64,000 nucleotides of DNA from Flavobacterium panici (GTDB lineage: Bacteria; Bacteroidota; Bacteroidia; Flavobacteriales; Flavobacteriaceae), in contig NZ_CAIJDE010000033.1 in assembly GCF_903819335.1 (NCBI RefSeq), forward strand, positions 1 through 64,000, given 5' to 3'. This document shows positions 51,536-61,469 of the stretch, one piece after another (positions within the stretch are counted from its first letter, which is position 1; each line of letters starts with the position of its first letter). The notes beneath the pieces are model-generated. The model saw only the letters and a list, made by a program, of their open reading frames with translations. It ran no database searches and was not told the DNA's origin. Position numbers and translations under genes: made by a program.

Positions 51536-52534
51536 TTATATCTTAAAAAACATACGAGGAAAAGCTTCTTGTGGTTTCTTCTTTAATAAAATAACTTTTA
51601 CAAAAGATTCCAAAAATCCAGTTCCGTAACCGTAAAATTGTTTCCAAACAGCAATAACCGATAAATACCCAATTTTGATACTTTTATTTTGAATACTTGC
51701 TGTAAGAAAAATAATAACGAAATATACAAAATATAATTGTAATAAAATATCAATATTGAAAATTAATAGTAAAAAAGCTATCAATAAACCTACGATAAAT
51801 ACGGTTGGAAAGAAGAAAGTAAGCTTATTATGTTCTGGATACCAACTGTTTAATATTGGTCTTGCGATACCGAATTTTTTTACCTGAATGGAGAATTTTT
51901 CCCAGTCAATCCTACGTTTGTGGTACACAAAAGCCTCAGAAAACAGTCTGGTTTCAAATCCTAAGTTCCATAAACGGATCGATAAGTCGGGATCTTCGCC
52001 GGGATGAATGTTTCCAAAGCCTTTTGAAGCTTCAAAAGCTTTCTTGGAAATTCCCATATTAAAGCTTCTTGGCTGAAACTTATTAATTTTTTCAGAACCG
52101 CCGCGAATCCCCCCTGTAGTAAGAAAAGAGGTCATGGCAAAATTGATTGCTTTTTGAATGTTCGAAAAGCTTTTCAAGGCTTTATCCGGCCCGCCAAAAC
52201 AGTCCACATATTTTTCATCTAAAGCTTTACGAACTTCCGTTAAATAATTAGGCGGAATGATACAATCTGAATCAAAAATGATAAAATAATCCCCTCTCGC
52301 CTTTTGCATTCCAAAATTTCTGGAGTCGCCGGGACCAGAATTTGGTTTAAAATAATATGAGATATTCAATTTCCCATCATAGTTCATTACAACATCTTTA
52401 CAAGGAATCGATGATCCGTCTTCAATTAGAACAATTTCAAAAGGTTCATTGTAATCAGATTTTGTAAGACTTTCTAAAAGTTCATCAACTTCGTCCGGAC
52501 GATTATACACGGGTATAATTAAAGAAAAAATCAT
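51536..52534 (-). CDS. glycosyltransferase family 2
   Basis: The 332-residue protein begins with a GT2 nucleotide-sugar domain (IFSLIIPVYNRPDEVDELLESL, then IFDSDCIIPPNYL as the DxD-like motif and GGPDKALKSFSN) and ends with two or three hydrophobic segments (about 245-270 and 280-300). It probably works at the inner membrane on a polyprenyl-linked or surface glycan; donor and acceptor are unknown. It is the first gene of the GT2-coaE-kinase-regulator operon, separated from fabV by a terminator. Confidence 0.9.
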   Translation of the reverse strand: MIFSLIIPVYNRPDEVDELLESLTKSDYNEPFEIVLIEDGSSIPCKDVVMNYDGKLNISYYFKPNSGPGDSRNFGMQKARGDYFIIFDSDCIIPPNYLTEVRKALDEKYVDCFGGPDKALKSFSNIQKAINFAMTSFLTTGGIRGGSEKINKFQPRSFNMGISKKAFEASKGFGNIHPGEDPDLSIRLWNLGFETRLFSEAFVYHKRRIDWEKFSIQVKKFGIARPILNSWYPEHNKLTFFFPTVFIVGLLIAFLLLIFNIDILLQLYFVYFVIIFLTASIQNKSIKIGYLSVIAVWKQFYGYGTGFLESFVKVILLKKKPQEAFPRMFFKI

Positions 52535-52603
52535 AGCGGGAATGCGGTTTTAAGTGGAATATTTTAAAAATTTAAAATTTCAGCAAAGATAGGTTATATT
52601 CAT

Positions 52604-52637
52604 AAAAAAACCACCAACTTTTGGTTGATGGTTTTTA
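52604..52637 (-). terminator. terminator of fabV
   Basis: AAACCACCAAC and GTTGATGGTTT form a stem with one mismatch around a TTTTG-type loop. It lies about 20 bp from the fabV stop. Confidence 0.7.
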
Positions 52638-52654
52638 CCGTAAGATTTATGTTT

Positions 52655-53845
52655 TTATTTGATACTGTCAATATTAACTACTTCATTAGCTTCTGCTTTG
52701 TAGTCAACTCCGTCAAATTCAAATCCAAATAAATTTAAGAAATCATTTCTGTAACCTGCTAAGTCTCCAATAGCCGGTAAAGTTTCTGTTGTAGCTTCTT
52801 TCCAAAGTTCAGCCACTTTTGCCTGAACATCGTCGCGCATTTCCCAGTCATCAATTCTAATTCTTCCTTTTTCATCAACAGGAACTTCAGAGCCGTTGTA
52901 TAATCTATCCTGGAATAAACGCTGAATCTGCTCGATACATCCTTCGTGAATACCTTCTTCTTTCATTATTTTATACAAAAGAGAAATATATAGCGGAATA
53001 ACCGGAATTGCAGAACTTGCTTGTGTTACTAATGCTTTGTTAACAGAAACATAAGCTTTTCCGCCAATAGATTTTAAGTTATCTGTAATAGTGAAAGCAG
53101 TAGCTTCTAAATGATCTTTTGCACGACCAATTGTTCCTTTACGGTAAACTGCTTCTGTTAATGCTGGCCCAATATAAGAATAAGCTACTGTTGCAGCACC
53201 TTCTGCCAATAAATTTTCATTTTTTAAAGCATCGATCCACATTGCCCAGTCTTCACCTCCCATTACAGCAACTGTGTTTTCAATATCTTCCTCGTTTGCA
53301 GGAGCGATTGAAACCTCAGTTACGTTTCCTGTATGAAAATCAACTGTTTTGTTTGTAAATGTCTGTCCAATTGGTTTTAAAACTGAACGGTGTGTAACTC
53401 CTGTATTAGGATTTGTACGCACTGGAGAAGCTAAACTGTAAATTACAAGATCTACTTGTCCTAAATCAGCTTTTATTAAATCTAAAGTTTCTCTTTTTAT
53501 TTCGTTTGAAAAAGCATCTCCGTTGATACTTTTTGCATATAGACCTGCTTTATGAGCTTCTGCTTCAAAAGCCGCAGAGTTATACCATCCTGGTGAAGCC
53601 GTTTTTCCTTCAACCGGTGGTTTTTCGAAAAATACTCCAATTGTAGCAGCATCAGATCCAAAAGCACTTGTGATTCTTGAAGCTAATCCGAAACCTGTTG
53701 AAGCACCAATAACTAATACTTTTTTTGCTCCGGCAATTGCACCTTTTGATTTGATATATTCAATTTGATTTTTAACGTTTTGCTCAGCTCCCTTTGGGTG
53801 GGCAGTCAAACAAATAAATCCTCTCATTCTAGGTTCTATAATCAT
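52655..53845 (-). CDS. fabV: enoyl-[ACP/CoA] reductase FabV
   Basis: FabV reduces trans-2-enoyl-ACP or -CoA with NAD(P)H in fatty-acid synthesis. The 396-residue protein has the cofactor loop VLVIGASTGFGLASRI, the Tyr-x8-Lys active site in YSYIGPALTEAVYRKGTIGRAK (as in FabV, not FabI) and the FabV-specific C-terminal region (GCIEQIQRLFQDRLY). Length matches. A TATATTTG promoter stands upstream, inside the end of recN. Confidence 0.95.
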   Translation of the reverse strand: MIIEPRMRGFICLTAHPKGAEQNVKNQIEYIKSKGAIAGAKKVLVIGASTGFGLASRITSAFGSDAATIGVFFEKPPVEGKTASPGWYNSAAFEAEAHKAGLYAKSINGDAFSNEIKRETLDLIKADLGQVDLVIYSLASPVRTNPNTGVTHRSVLKPIGQTFTNKTVDFHTGNVTEVSIAPANEEDIENTVAVMGGEDWAMWIDALKNENLLAEGAATVAYSYIGPALTEAVYRKGTIGRAKDHLEATAFTITDNLKSIGGKAYVSVNKALVTQASSAIPVIPLYISLLYKIMKEEGIHEGCIEQIQRLFQDRLYNGSEVPVDEKGRIRIDDWEMRDDVQAKVAELWKEATTETLPAIGDLAGYRNDFLNLFGFEFDGVDYKAEANEVVNIDSIK

Positions 53846-53927
53846 ACTCTTTTTATTTACTCATAAATTAATCATTATCAAGATAAATGACAACTTATGC
53901 CTGTTTTGTTTAATTATTTTTCGATGA

Positions 53928-53957
53928 CAAATATAAAGTATTTCTTTAGTTCAACAA
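53928..53957 (-). promoter_or_regulatory. Bacteroidota-type promoter for fabV
   Basis: On the minus strand TTG (53957-53955) is followed after 19 bp by TATATTTG (53935-53928). The -33 part lies in the recN coding end. The leader would be about 78 nt. Confidence 0.65.
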
Positions 53958-55598
53958 GGCTTTAGCGTGATTTAAAGCCGAATCTGAAACGACTGCTCCT
54001 GATAACATTTGAGCAATTTCTATAACTCTTTCGTCCTGAGACAGTAACTTTAATTCTGACTGTGTATGATCGCCTACTGTTGCTTTAGAAACTTTGAAGT
54101 GCGAATCTCCTTTTGCTGCAATCTGCGGTAAATGTGTGATCGCAAAAATCTGCATTTTGGCACTCATTTCTTTCATAATCTCACCCATTCTAATGGCAAT
54201 TTCTCCCGAAACTCCGGTGTCAATTTCATCAAAAATTAAGGTTGGTAATTTTGAATACTGCGCTAAAATTGCTTTTACTGCCAGCATAATACGTGACATT
54301 TCCCCGCCTGAAGCTACTTTTTTCAATAAGCCAAAATCAGTCCCTTTATTGGCAGAAAATAAGAACTGTAATTCGTCTTTTCCATTTTGAAAATAGGTTT
54401 CTGATGGTAAAAGTTCCATATTAAAACGAACATTTGGCATTCCTAATGTTTCTAAAATCGATATTAACTGATTTGATAAAACCGGAATTGCATTTATTCT
54501 GTTTTGATGAATTGTTGTCGCAAAAGCATCTAATTCAGTTGCTTTTTGTTCAATTGATTTAGATAAGGTTTCGATTTCTTCTTCGATATTATCTAATTCT
54601 AAAAGTGTATTTCCTAAATCTGCCTGAATTTGAAGTAATTCGTCAACAGAATTAACGTGATGCTTCTTTTGCAAATTAAAAATTAACTGCAGTTTTTGAC
54701 TTACTAATTCTAATTGCTCAGGATCGTTCAATAATTTTTCAGAAGCGTTTTGTAATTCTTTTGAAACATCATCAAATTCAATTGAAATACTGGTGATTCG
54801 TTCAAAAAAGTTTTGATATTCTGCTGAAAAAGGCGCAATCTTTTGCAGTGCGTTTTTAATTTCATTAAGATTATGAAATACTCCAAACTGCTCTTCGTTT
54901 GCAATTACAAGCGATTTATCAATTGATTCTTTTATAATTTCGACGTTATTCAGTTTTTCAAAATCAGCTTCTAATTCTGCCTGTTCTCCAGATTTTAATT
55001 TAGCCGAAACCAATTCATTTAATAAAAAAGTATTGTACTCCTGCTCTTTTCCTGAATCGCTTTGCTTTTTCAACAAAGCATTTAATTTTGATTTCTCTGA
55101 TTTATAAAGTTTTAGCAGATTTTGATACGTTAAAATTGTATCAAAATTATTTGCAATAGCATCAATTATTTTGAATTGAACTGTTTCATCAGACAATTCC
55201 TGAGTTTGCTGCTGCGAATGTATGTCTATTAAAAAAAGACTCAAATCCTGTAATTCCTGAAGATTTACGGGACTGTCGTTTATAAAAGCTCTTGATTTTC
55301 CCGAAGGTAAAATTTCACGTCTAATTATGGTTTCATCCTCATAATCGAGATCATTTTCTGCAAAAAAATCTTTTAAGTTGTATTTAGAAATTTCAAAATG
55401 TGCTTCAATAACACATTTTTCTTCTTTGTTTTTTAATGAAGTTAAATCTGCTCTTTTTCCTAAAACGAGTCCAATCGCTCCTAATATAATCGATTTTCCT
55501 GCTCCTGTTTCACCAGTAATTATAGAAAAACCTTTTGAAAAATCAATAGAAAGCTTTTCAATCAGAGCATAATTTTTAATCGATAGTGAAGTTATCAT
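53946..55598 (-). CDS. recN: DNA repair protein RecN
   Basis: RecN is an SMC-like ATPase that acts at double-strand breaks. The 550-residue protein has Walker A TGETGAGKSIILGA at about 29-41, a long coiled-coil middle (about 150-370), the ABC signature KKVASGGEMSRIMLA and Walker B TLIFDEIDTGVSG. Length matches the family. It lies in the core block behind PorD. Confidence 0.96.
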   Translation of the reverse strand: MITSLSIKNYALIEKLSIDFSKGFSIITGETGAGKSIILGAIGLVLGKRADLTSLKNKEEKCVIEAHFEISKYNLKDFFAENDLDYEDETIIRREILPSGKSRAFINDSPVNLQELQDLSLFLIDIHSQQQTQELSDETVQFKIIDAIANNFDTILTYQNLLKLYKSEKSKLNALLKKQSDSGKEQEYNTFLLNELVSAKLKSGEQAELEADFEKLNNVEIIKESIDKSLVIANEEQFGVFHNLNEIKNALQKIAPFSAEYQNFFERITSISIEFDDVSKELQNASEKLLNDPEQLELVSQKLQLIFNLQKKHHVNSVDELLQIQADLGNTLLELDNIEEEIETLSKSIEQKATELDAFATTIHQNRINAIPVLSNQLISILETLGMPNVRFNMELLPSETYFQNGKDELQFLFSANKGTDFGLLKKVASGGEMSRIMLAVKAILAQYSKLPTLIFDEIDTGVSGEIAIRMGEIMKEMSAKMQIFAITHLPQIAAKGDSHFKVSKATVGDHTQSELKLLSQDERVIEIAQMLSGAVVSDSALNHAKALLN

Positions 55599-55652
55599 AA
55601 AGGGGAATTATAAAAATAAAGTGCTACGAAGAAAGGAAAAAAAATTAAGTTT

Positions 55653-56543
55653 TTAAAACTTAATTTGCGACCATTTTGAATTATTTAAAGGTGAAACCCT
55701 ATTCAAAATATCTGTTAAGTCTGTAACCGGAATACTTGGGCCTCCGGAAAAAATAGAAACTATCTCATCTGATTTTGCATCAAAAAATACACGCGTCAAA
55801 AATGCATTTGGCCTAACTGAGTTTACTTTTCCTATAAGCAATAAAGAAGACTTCACTTTTTCTTTTGCTCCTTTTAAATCATTACTCATGGTATCTAAAC
55901 CTGTGTGATATAAAAAAGTTGTCTGACGTAAGTCAGCATACATAGGAGAAAGCATATCTGTTATTAAATAATAACGGTTTTGAAGCCCGTCTGTCTGGCT
56001 CCATCCTCTAAATCCGCCTTGCTGCGCAACGCTTGCAATGTTTTGAGCTGTTTCAAAATACTGATTTCCGGCGCCGCTTTGAAATGTATCAGCATCCATA
56101 CCTAAAATTATGTAACTGTAAAAAGATACTACAGATACTAAATTTGATTCAAAAACAGTTGGATTAAACAATAATGGCTCGTACTCTGTGTATCTAAAAT
56201 TAAAGTCTTTGTCGTTAAAATTCAGAACAGGCGAAGAATAAGTCGAATTGTAAATTAATCTTGAAGACTGAACCTGAATAGTTCCTGTAAACTGGTCAGA
56301 ACTATACGATGACAATGTAATATACATGGAACAATTAATTCTTTCATGCTGTTTTAAAGCAGATCCAGTTCCTGTCCAGTCTGTTTTGTTTACAAACTCA
56401 GATAAAGAAGTCTGCAGCGTTTTAAAAACCTGCTGATTTGGTGTAGGAAGCCTTTCAGTATTGATAGTTACTGTACAATTTAGCTGCTGCGCCTGAGTAA
56501 AGCCAAAAATAAAAAATACGAAAAGTGTAACTATTTTGTTCAT
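55653..56543 (-). CDS. porD: type IX secretion-associated protein PorD (DUF4835)
   Basis: The 296-residue exported protein (signal peptide cleaved after FGFTQAQ) has DUF4835 features: LNCTVTINTERLPTPNQQVFKTLQ, WTGTGSALKQHERINCSM and FSYIILGMDADTFQSGAG, then QNRYYLITDMLSPMYADLR. The family is named PorD in the type IX secretion system, which exports proteins across the outer membrane for gliding and virulence in this phylum. Its exact role there is not clear. It sits between coaBC and recN in the same direction. Confidence 0.85.
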   Translation of the reverse strand: MNKIVTLFVFFIFGFTQAQQLNCTVTINTERLPTPNQQVFKTLQTSLSEFVNKTDWTGTGSALKQHERINCSMYITLSSYSSDQFTGTIQVQSSRLIYNSTYSSPVLNFNDKDFNFRYTEYEPLLFNPTVFESNLVSVVSFYSYIILGMDADTFQSGAGNQYFETAQNIASVAQQGGFRGWSQTDGLQNRYYLITDMLSPMYADLRQTTFLYHTGLDTMSNDLKGAKEKVKSSLLLIGKVNSVRPNAFLTRVFFDAKSDEIVSIFSGGPSIPVTDLTDILNRVSPLNNSKWSQIKF

Positions 56544-56612
56544 ACAAATAAAATTTTATTATCAGCAAAAATAGAACAACTATTCTTACTTTTTATAAAA
56601 TATTTTAAATCT

Positions 56613-57827
56613 TTATGATTTTAAAAAATGCGAAATCACTTTGTTTAAAATATCGACTGCTACAAATTCTTTCGATTTCAATTCCATAGGTTCGATATTA
56701 AAGTTTTTATCAATAAATGTTACTTTATTGGTTTCTTTTTTAAAACCGGCACCTTCATCCTGCAAAGAATTTAGAACTATCAAATCTAAGTTTTTTTTCT
56801 GGATTTTCAGCTTAGCATTTTCAATTTCATTTTCTGTTTCAAGGGCAAAGCCTATTAAAAACTGATTCTTTTTAATAGCTCCTAAAGAGGATAAAATGTC
56901 TTTTGTTTTCTCTAATTCAATCGAAAACTCACTTGCATTTTTCTTAATCTTTTGCAATGCAACCTCTTTTGGTTTGTAATCTGCTACCGCTGCTGCTGCG
57001 ATTGCTGCATCAGAATCATCAAAATGTTTGTGACAGGCATCATACATTTCCTGCGCCGACATTATATTTATAACTTCAATCGAAGGATTTTTAGCTTTAT
57101 AATGTGTTGGTCCCGAAACTAAAACAACCTGAGCACCAAGATTTGCTGCCGCATTTGCAATATCAAATCCCATTTTTCCAGAAGAATGATTTCCTATAAA
57201 ACGTACAGGATCTATTGCTTCGTATGTTGGACCTGCAGTTATTAGTATTTTTTTTCCTTTAAGGGGTAATTTGCTTTCTAAATCTGCTTCAAGAAAAGCT
57301 ACGATATTTTCTGGTTCAGCCATTCGGCCTTCTCCGGATAAACCGCTTGCTAATTCGCCTTTTTCAGCTGGAATAATAATGTTTCCAAATTGTTTTAAGG
57401 CATTAAAACTAGAAATTGTAGAGGGATGTTTGTACATATCCAAGTCCATTGCCGGAGCAAAATAAACAGGACATTTAGCCGATAAGTATGTAGCAATTAA
57501 AAGATTATCGCAATTTCCTGTTGCCATTTTAGACATTGTATTTGCTGTTGCAGGAGCGATCAGCATCAAATCGGCCCAAAGACCTAATTCAACGTGATTA
57601 TTCCATACCGCATCTTCATTGTCGTCGTTAAAGAAACTGGAATGTACAGGATTTTTTGATAAGGTAGATAATGTAAGTGGGGTTACAAAATCCTTAGAAG
57701 CAGGTGTCATTATCACTTGGACATGTGCACCTGCTTTTATAAAAAGTCGTACTAATGAGGCTGTTTTATACGCTGCAATTCCACCGGAAACTCCCAGTAA
57801 AATCTTTTTTCCGTTTAAAACTGACAT
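56613..57827 (-). CDS. coaBC: bifunctional CoaBC (phosphopantothenoylcysteine synthetase/decarboxylase)
   Basis: CoaBC makes phosphopantetheine from phosphopantothenate and cysteine in two steps. The 404-residue protein has the flavin CoaC part (GVSGGIAAYKTASLVRLF, His78 in NNHVELG) and the CoaB part from about residue 195 (ITAGPTYEAIDPVRFIGNHSSGKMG). In E. coli the decarboxylase uses His75, Asn125 and Cys158; here the corresponding places read APAMDLDMY (Asp128) and GELASGLSGEGRM (Ser161), so the Asn and Cys appear to be replaced. Related Bacteroidota enzymes may do likewise. The rpoZ gene lies 9 bp upstream. Confidence 0.95.
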   Translation of the reverse strand: MSVLNGKKILLGVSGGIAAYKTASLVRLFIKAGAHVQVIMTPASKDFVTPLTLSTLSKNPVHSSFFNDDNEDAVWNNHVELGLWADLMLIAPATANTMSKMATGNCDNLLIATYLSAKCPVYFAPAMDLDMYKHPSTISSFNALKQFGNIIIPAEKGELASGLSGEGRMAEPENIVAFLEADLESKLPLKGKKILITAGPTYEAIDPVRFIGNHSSGKMGFDIANAAANLGAQVVLVSGPTHYKAKNPSIEVINIMSAQEMYDACHKHFDDSDAAIAAAAVADYKPKEVALQKIKKNASEFSIELEKTKDILSSLGAIKKNQFLIGFALETENEIENAKLKIQKKNLDLIVLNSLQDEGAGFKKETNKVTFIDKNFNIEPMELKSKEFVAVDILNKVISHFLKS

Positions 57828-57836
57828 TATACTATA

Positions 57837-58154
57837 TTATTTGTTTGAACCTCTGTGGTAAGTTTTTCCGTCTAACCATTCCTGAACAGCTAAAGCGTGT
57901 GGTTTTGGTAATTTTTCGTAAAATTTAGAAACTTCGATTTGTTCTTTATTTTCAAAAACTTCTTCAAGACTGTCATTGTAAGTAGCAAACTCTTCTAATT
58001 TCTCAGTTAATTCTTTTTTAATTTCAGAATTAATCTGGTTTGCTCTTTTAGCCATAATGGTAATTGCTTCATACACATTTCCTGTTGGCTCTTCAATAAC
58101 TGTTTTATTGTAAGTTATTGTGTTAACAGGAGCATTCGTCTTTTTTAAATCCAT
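57837..58154 (-). CDS. rpoZ: RNA polymerase omega subunit
   Basis: Omega helps assemble RNA polymerase by binding the beta' subunit. The 105-residue protein has the omega hallmark GNVYEAITIMAKRANQINSEIKKELTEKLEEF. Its tail (KFYEKLPKPHALAVQEWLDG) is Bacteroidota-specific. It lies between bamD and coaBC with gaps of 9 bp each, so it is in one transcript. Confidence 0.92.
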   Translation of the reverse strand: MDLKKTNAPVNTITYNKTVIEEPTGNVYEAITIMAKRANQINSEIKKELTEKLEEFATYNDSLEEVFENKEQIEVSKFYEKLPKPHALAVQEWLDGKTYHRGSNK

Positions 58155-58163
58155 GACTTATTT

Positions 58164-58958
58164 TTATTTAGTATATTTTTGTAAATCCGTTTCAACTCTG
58201 GCATTCATTTCGTCTGCCTCTTTTTTATATTTTGTATCGCTTTTAAACTTAATTAAGTTTGCATAAGCTGTTTTTGCAATATTTAAACGCTCTTCCATTT
58301 TTGAAGGAACACTGTTTATTGCTAACTTATATGCTGAATCATATTTGTAAAACAAAGCGTCTTCTTTGAAAGGAGTTCCAGGAAAATCAGCTATAAAATT
58401 ATCAAAAGCTACAAGAGCTGATTTATAATCTGAAATTGTGTTGTATCCTTTAGCATTTTCGTATGCTTTTTTCTCTAATTTTCCATTCAAAACCTGCACT
58501 GTTTTATTTGCCTCAGCTATATATTCTGAATTTGGATAATTATCAATAAATGCTTGTAATTTTTCTAAAGCTTTTACCGTGTCAGCCTGATCTAAACTGT
58601 AAACCGGAGATAATTTTGAATAACTGTACGCTCCTAAATAAGCACATTCCTGTACTTTTTCGCTTCGCGGATATCCTGAAACAAAACTTTCAAACTGGTA
58701 TCCTGCCAGATAGTATTGTTTTGTTTTGTAATAAGACTGTGAAAACATATAAAAAAGTTTTTCAGCCTGAGGTTTACCTCTATATGTTGGCGCTAATTGT
58801 TCAAAAAGACGAATGGCTTTATTATACTTGCCAGCTTCGTACATTTTTGTCGCCACTTCGAACTTTGCTGCAACATCTTCATTTTTTAATGCCTTTTGGT
58901 AATCACTACAAGAACAAAAAAGGGCTACAACAATTAATAGAGATACTATTTTTTTCAT
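58164..58958 (-). CDS. bamD: outer-membrane assembly lipoprotein BamD
   Basis: BamD is a lipoprotein of the BAM complex that inserts beta-barrel proteins in the outer membrane. The 264-residue protein has a lipoprotein signal (LIVVALFCSCSDYQ, Cys18) and TPR-like repeats (YEAGKYNKAIRLFEQLAPTYRG, then FVSGYPRSEKVQECAYLGAYSY). It is the first gene downstream of a near-perfect promoter; rpoZ and coaBC follow. Confidence 0.92.
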   Translation of the reverse strand: MKKIVSLLIVVALFCSCSDYQKALKNEDVAAKFEVATKMYEAGKYNKAIRLFEQLAPTYRGKPQAEKLFYMFSQSYYKTKQYYLAGYQFESFVSGYPRSEKVQECAYLGAYSYSKLSPVYSLDQADTVKALEKLQAFIDNYPNSEYIAEANKTVQVLNGKLEKKAYENAKGYNTISDYKSALVAFDNFIADFPGTPFKEDALFYKYDSAYKLAINSVPSKMEERLNIAKTAYANLIKFKSDTKYKKEADEMNARVETDLQKYTK

Positions 58959-59027
58959 TTATTTACTTTTATTATGATTTTCTTAGACATTATGCCAAAG
59001 TAAAAATCACACCGAAGCTTTCGGGTG

Positions 59028-59059
59028 CAAATTTAGTCATTAATTTAGCGACTGCAAAA
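59028..59059 (-). promoter_or_regulatory. Bacteroidota-type promoter for the bamD-rpoZ-coaBC operon
   Basis: On the minus strand TTTTG (59059-59055) is followed after 19 bp by TAAATTTG (59035-59028), an exact consensus match. The leader would be about 65 nt. A short palindrome (CCGAAGCTTTCGG, 59012-59024) lies just downstream of the -7 box. Confidence 0.75.
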
Positions 59060-59097
59060 TAATTTTTTAGTATCTTATAATACTAACACTTTAACAA

Positions 59098-59979
59098 TTA
59101 TTTAATGCTATTTTTTACAAACTCATTTAATCTTACTGCTAAAGCGTCATCTACAGAAACCAAAGGTAATCGCACTACATTTTCAGCAATACCAAGGGCT
59201 TGAAAGATTTGTTTTATTCCGGCAGGGTTTCCTTGTTCGAAAATCATATCAATACAATCTGCTAAAAAGTATTGTGTTTTAAACGCTTCAACGGCTTTTT
59301 TATTCAATCCTAAGCGAATCATTTCTGAAAATTCTTTTGGAAAACCTTGCCCAATTACTGAAATTACACCTGCTCCACCTGCTAAAACGATAGGTAAAGC
59401 AATCATATCATCTCCCGAAATTACCAGAAAATCTTTTGGTGCATCTTTTATAAGTTTTAATGCCTGAGCCATGTCTCCTGCTGCTTCTTTTATTGCTACG
59501 ATATTTTTAAAATCATTAGCTAAACGAACAACTGTTGACGGAAGCATATTGCTTGATGTTCTTCCCGGAACGTTGTATAATATTACAGGAATTGGAGATG
59601 CTTCTGCAATTGCTTTAAAGTGCTGGTAAATTCCTTCCTGTGTTGGTTTATTATAATATGGTGAAACTGAAAGTATGGCTTCAAAAGCAGAAAAATCTCT
59701 TGTTTTTAATTCTTCAACAATCTGCATCGTGTTATTTCCTCCAACTCCAAGAACTAATGGCAGTCTTCCTTTATTAACATCAATTACGGTGCTGATAACT
59801 AACTCTTTTTCTTCTGATGTTAAGGTAGCATTTTCTGCTGTTGTTCCCATAACAACAAGATATTCAACTCCTCCGTCAATCGAAAAGTTAACGATACGCT
59901 GCAACGCTTCGATATCTACTGAAAAGTCTTTTTTAAATGGGGTTACAAGCGCAACACCAGTTCCTATTAATGATTGCAT
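59098..59979 (-). CDS. dapA: 4-hydroxy-tetrahydrodipicolinate synthase
   Basis: DapA condenses pyruvate with aspartate semialdehyde in lysine and diaminopimelate synthesis. The 293-residue TIM-barrel has [13 protein letters not shown], the [11 protein letters not shown] loop (active-site Tyr) and the Schiff-base Lys in VAIKEAAGD. Length is standard. It follows the DUF6913 gene with a 16-bp gap and is probably co-transcribed with it; the bamD operon downstream has its own promoter. Confidence 0.96.
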   Translation of the reverse strand: MQSLIGTGVALVTPFKKDFSVDIEALQRIVNFSIDGGVEYLVVMGTTAENATLTSEEKELVISTVIDVNKGRLPLVLGVGGNNTMQIVEELKTRDFSAFEAILSVSPYYNKPTQEGIYQHFKAIAEASPIPVILYNVPGRTSSNMLPSTVVRLANDFKNIVAIKEAAGDMAQALKLIKDAPKDFLVISGDDMIALPIVLAGGAGVISVIGQGFPKEFSEMIRLGLNKKAVEAFKTQYFLADCIDMIFEQGNPAGIKQIFQALGIAENVVRLPLVSVDDALAVRLNEFVKNSIK

Positions 59980-59995
59980 ATTTTGATTTATAATT

Positions 59996-60508
59996 TTATT
60001 TTATACTTTTTAAATACTTAAACAATTCTGAAATGAAAAGTTTATACTCTGCCATTGTAGTGCTAATCATCCAGCGATTTAATTTATCATCGACAGAAGA
60101 AAATCCTACTTTAAATTTTGCTTTTGACTTACTTGTGATCATCATTAAAATGGGAGTTTCCTCTTCATAATAACTAATCAAAAGATCAAATTCTGTATCG
60201 ATAAATTCATTTAAAAAAACTTCTGTAATCTGCCCTCTCCAATCGATATGTTTTTTACCGAAAGTTGGTCTTGAATACTCTTTTTTCTTGTCGAATTTAC
60301 GTCTGTACGCAACAATTTTTATGTTTTTTGGAGCAATTCCGTTCGATTCAAGTTCTTTTATTAACTCTTTAGAATGGCGAAAATTACTCTCATCAACCAG
60401 CAAACCAATGGTTTGTATATTGCTTGTAAAAACTTCGTTTTTGATAGTTTTTAAGTTATTTTTTAATGATTTTTTTACAAAAAATTCTCTTGTATAATCT
60501 AAAAACAT
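59996..60508 (-). CDS. DUF6913 family protein
   Basis: The 170-residue protein has the DUF6913 pattern ([59 protein letters not shown] and a final [17 protein letters not shown]). It has no signal peptide or membrane segment. No biochemical function is known to me. It lies directly upstream of dapA; a TAATTTTG -7-like element is at 60526-60533. Confidence 0.85.
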   Translation of the reverse strand: MFLDYTREFFVKKSLKNNLKTIKNEVFTSNIQTIGLLVDESNFRHSKELIKELESNGIAPKNIKIVAYRRKFDKKKEYSRPTFGKKHIDWRGQITEVFLNEFIDTEFDLLISYYEEETPILMMITSKSKAKFKVGFSSVDDKLNRWMISTTMAEYKLFISELFKYLKSIK

Positions 60509-60554
60509 AGTACTTTTACGAATTACAAAATTAATTATTTAAGCCGCATTTAAA

Positions 60555-61334
60555 ATGGTAAAACTAAAAAAGTATAACCGATTTTTAAAACTTTTTGTTA
60601 TATTCTTAACACTAACTACAATATTTTCTTGCAGTCCCAAGAATTATAATTTAACGAAGATAGAAGGAAAACAGATTCCGGTTGCAGAAAATAGTGCACA
60701 AACTCCAGAAATTGAGAAATTTATTAAACCTTATCGCGATCATATTAATAAGGATTTAGACAGCGTTTTAGCCTATTGTCCTGAAACTCTTGATAAAAGT
60801 ACTGGAAAATGGCAGACTTCTATTGGAAATTTATTGGCCGATGTCTGCTTAGAAAGAGGCAATAAAGTTTTTAAAACTCGTGAAAACAAAAGTATCGATA
60901 TCTGCTTTTTAAATCATGGCGGTATCAGGGCAATTTTACCTAAAGGAAATGTTACAACGAGATCTGCTTTTGAAATTATGCCTTTTGAAAATAATATGGT
61001 TGTTCTCGCTTTAAAAGAGGAACAGATTTTAGAAATTACATCTTATATAATAAGAGAGAAAAAACCGCATCCTTTGTCTGGAATGACTTTTACTATTGCA
61101 AAAGACAATACGGCAAAAAATATCCTGATTAAGGGAAAACCGCTTGACGTTAATAAAACGTATTATGTTGCTACAAATGATTATTTGGCAAATGGAGGTG
61201 ACAACATGAGTTTCTTTGCAAAAAATATTCAAAAATATGATTTGAATTATAAACTTAGAAATGTTTTAATTGATTATTTCAAGGAAGTTGATACGATTCC
61301 GGTTACTAAGGATATCAGAATTACAGAAGAATAA
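60555..61334 (+). CDS. 5'-nucleotidase C-terminal domain lipoprotein
   Basis: The 259-residue protein has a lipoprotein signal (ending TIFSCSPKNY, Cys26) and only the C-terminal (substrate-binding) domain of a 5'-nucleotidase: the NHGGIRA loop, NMVVLALKEEQILEI and TNDYLANGGDNMSFF. It lacks the N-terminal metallophosphatase domain, which is encoded by the next gene at 61470-62381. The two probably form a split nucleotidase, one half in each gene. The gap between them holds a repeat. Confidence 0.88.
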   Translation: MVKLKKYNRFLKLFVIFLTLTTIFSCSPKNYNLTKIEGKQIPVAENSAQTPEIEKFIKPYRDHINKDLDSVLAYCPETLDKSTGKWQTSIGNLLADVCLERGNKVFKTRENKSIDICFLNHGGIRAILPKGNVTTRSAFEIMPFENNMVVLALKEEQILEITSYIIREKKPHPLSGMTFTIAKDNTAKNILIKGKPLDVNKTYYVATNDYLANGGDNMSFFAKNIQKYDLNYKLRNVLIDYFKEVDTIPVTKDIRITEE

Positions 61335-61341
61335 AAAAGTT

Positions 61342-61423
61342 TGCCACTAATTACACTAATTTACACAAATTTTAAGTGCTTAAAAAGAAAATTTAATTCG
61401 TGGAAATTCGTGAAATTCGTGGC
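61342..61423. repeat. GCCACTAATTACACTAATTT inverted word repeat
   Basis: The left part (GCCACTAATTACACTAATTT) is approximately complemented by AATTCGTGGAAATTCGTG...GTGGC on the right. It is another member of the family that makes the hairpin at 11649-11795. It lies between the two halves of the 5'-nucleotidase. Confidence 0.6.
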
Positions 61424-61469
61424 TAAAGAAAACATCAAAATATAAAGTTCCCCGCAAAAAATATACAAA

